64,000 nt of DNA, taken from Dioscorea cayenensis subsp. rotundata (lineage: Eukaryota > Streptophyta > Magnoliopsida > Dioscoreales > Dioscoreaceae). Every line of letters starts with the position of its first letter. Positions within the stretch are counted from its first letter, which is position 1. This document shows, in pieces, positions 62,902-64,000 of the stretch. The notes beneath the pieces are model-generated. The model saw nothing but the letters and a program-made list of their open reading frames with translations, searched no databases and was not told where the DNA came from. The stretch is taken from positions 26,845,016 to 26,909,015 of the forward strand of contig NC_052475.1 of the NCBI RefSeq assembly GCF_009730915.1, written 5' to 3'. The position numbers were made by a program, and so were the translations under genes.

Positions 62902-64000
62902 CTGAATAAAACATGTTTGAATTGAGTTCAAGGCTGGAACTTGCCAATAGTTGTCTATGAATCCTGTTTCAAAGTTAAGCAACTAGATATCTGTATTTGA
63001 GGTCTTTATCTAAGAGGCATAAGTCCAGATTACCAATCAGCTGACTATAACATATTCACGTGTTTGAGTGCATTATATGAGTTGAATTCTTCAGATATAT
63101 CGGTCAAAAGTACAATTCTTCACCATCTATAAGCAAATCTTGTTTGCCACTTAAGCAATCTAGGTATTGTATCCAAGAGGTTTTAATCAATCAGGTATAG
63201 TTTTGAAGATGAAGAATCAAACAACTGATTATCACAATTACATAAAAGGCATTCTAAGTTAAATACTTACTCTTGCTGAAAAGCAAATACTGCTATGAAG
63301 AGATCTAATCTGTCTCTCTTTTTTTTTTTTTTTGATAATTCATAATTGCAGCAAAGACGTACTCTTTTCCTCTTCAAAATGAGAAATCATCAAAATAACA
63401 AACTATGACTCATCTTCCATATAATGGACCTGAAGAATAATGATTACTCCATCACTGGGAATTGCACCAGTGTATCAAACATACATACAAGAGCAAGAAG
63501 AGGCATCACAAAGGTGTGTAAACTATAAAAATGCAACGAAGTGAGCCCAACAGGCACTTCCTAGTACAAGAAGAATTTCAGATAAATAGATCACAATTTT
63601 TTCAGCACAATGGCCCTGAGGTGAGGAATAACTAATCATACCAAAAGATCATTTAGTACAGCAAACACCAAGCTTGCAACTCAGGTCAATTCACAGGAGA
63701 GTTCTTTAAATATACTTTCAAAATGCTTGCTCACTGCTGATGAAACTGATCAGATTGACTAGCCAAAGTTAGCCTTAATTATTTATATTGAATGGAGGAA
63801 ACAACCTCTTTAACACTTGGATGATAGTCAAGGAAACAAAACCCGGAAGGACTTAACAAAAAGGGCCTTCATAGCAGTTGCATTAGTTGGAGATAAGCCT
63901 AATAACTTCCTAATTGACAATGGCTTTAAGGAACTTGTACTGCTGATAGAAATAGTTTAGAGAAGATTTATGCCATATTTATTGACTCGAGCATTTAGAT
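62902..64000. other. intron of the gamma-CAL gene, no exon seen
   Basis: No coding exon on either strand is recognised. It is presumably an intron of the minus-strand gene, running off the window edge. A T-rich run lies near 63318-63334. Confidence 0.5.

Noticed and set aside
1-64000. tRNA, rRNA and CRISPR arrays
   Set aside because: No B-box-containing cloverleaf, rRNA core or regularly spaced repeat-spacer pattern was seen by eye.

Overview
This window is nuclear DNA of a flowering plant. It shows spliced genes with GT-AG (and two GC-AG) introns, AT-rich intergenic DNA, MITE-like elements, a photosystem I antenna gene and an SPL transcription factor carrying a miR156 site. The SPL most resembles rice SPL16-type proteins, so a monocot is likely, but the species cannot be fixed from the sequence alone. 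Exon boundaries were worked out by hand from splice consensus, reading phase and protein family resemblance, without any alignment.

Layout. 1508-6050 (+): SCP1-like CTD small phosphatase. 6997-12743 (-): RIO1 atypical kinase, convergent with the first gene. 12.7-18.1 kb: AT-rich and gene-free. 18064-19419 (-): F-box protein with Sel1-like region and MYND zinc finger. 19.4-26.9 kb: AT-rich, with simple repeats and a short relic of organelle-type ribosomal protein L2. 26885-29227 (+): splicing factor 1 (branch-point-binding protein). 34036-39502 (+): a large multi-pass membrane protein of a plant family I cannot name. 40038-41275 (+): Lhca2. 45255-45548 (-): small CXXCXGXG zinc-finger protein. 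46547-47546: a run of exactly 1000 Ns. 47650-50512 (+): 3' part of the DNA primase large subunit, its 5' end lost in or beyond the gap. 50.5-60 kb: gene-poor, with a 534-bp Stowaway-like fold-back element. 60087-62201 (+): SPL gene with miR156 site. 62525-62901 (-): last exon of a gamma carbonic anhydrase-like gene running off the right edge.

The genes are ordinary housekeeping and developmental loci (RNA processing, ribosome maturation, replication, photosynthesis, mitochondrial complex I, development). They are not functionally clustered, and I found no novel multi-gene system.

The most striking observation is that three conserved genes (RIO1, the membrane protein and Lhca2, which has two) carry single-base insertions that break frames otherwise preserved by exon phase and homology. 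All four are +1 events and at least three lie in short homopolymers. This points to insertion-biased assembly errors rather than gene decay. Automated annotation of these loci will probably be truncated or wrong.
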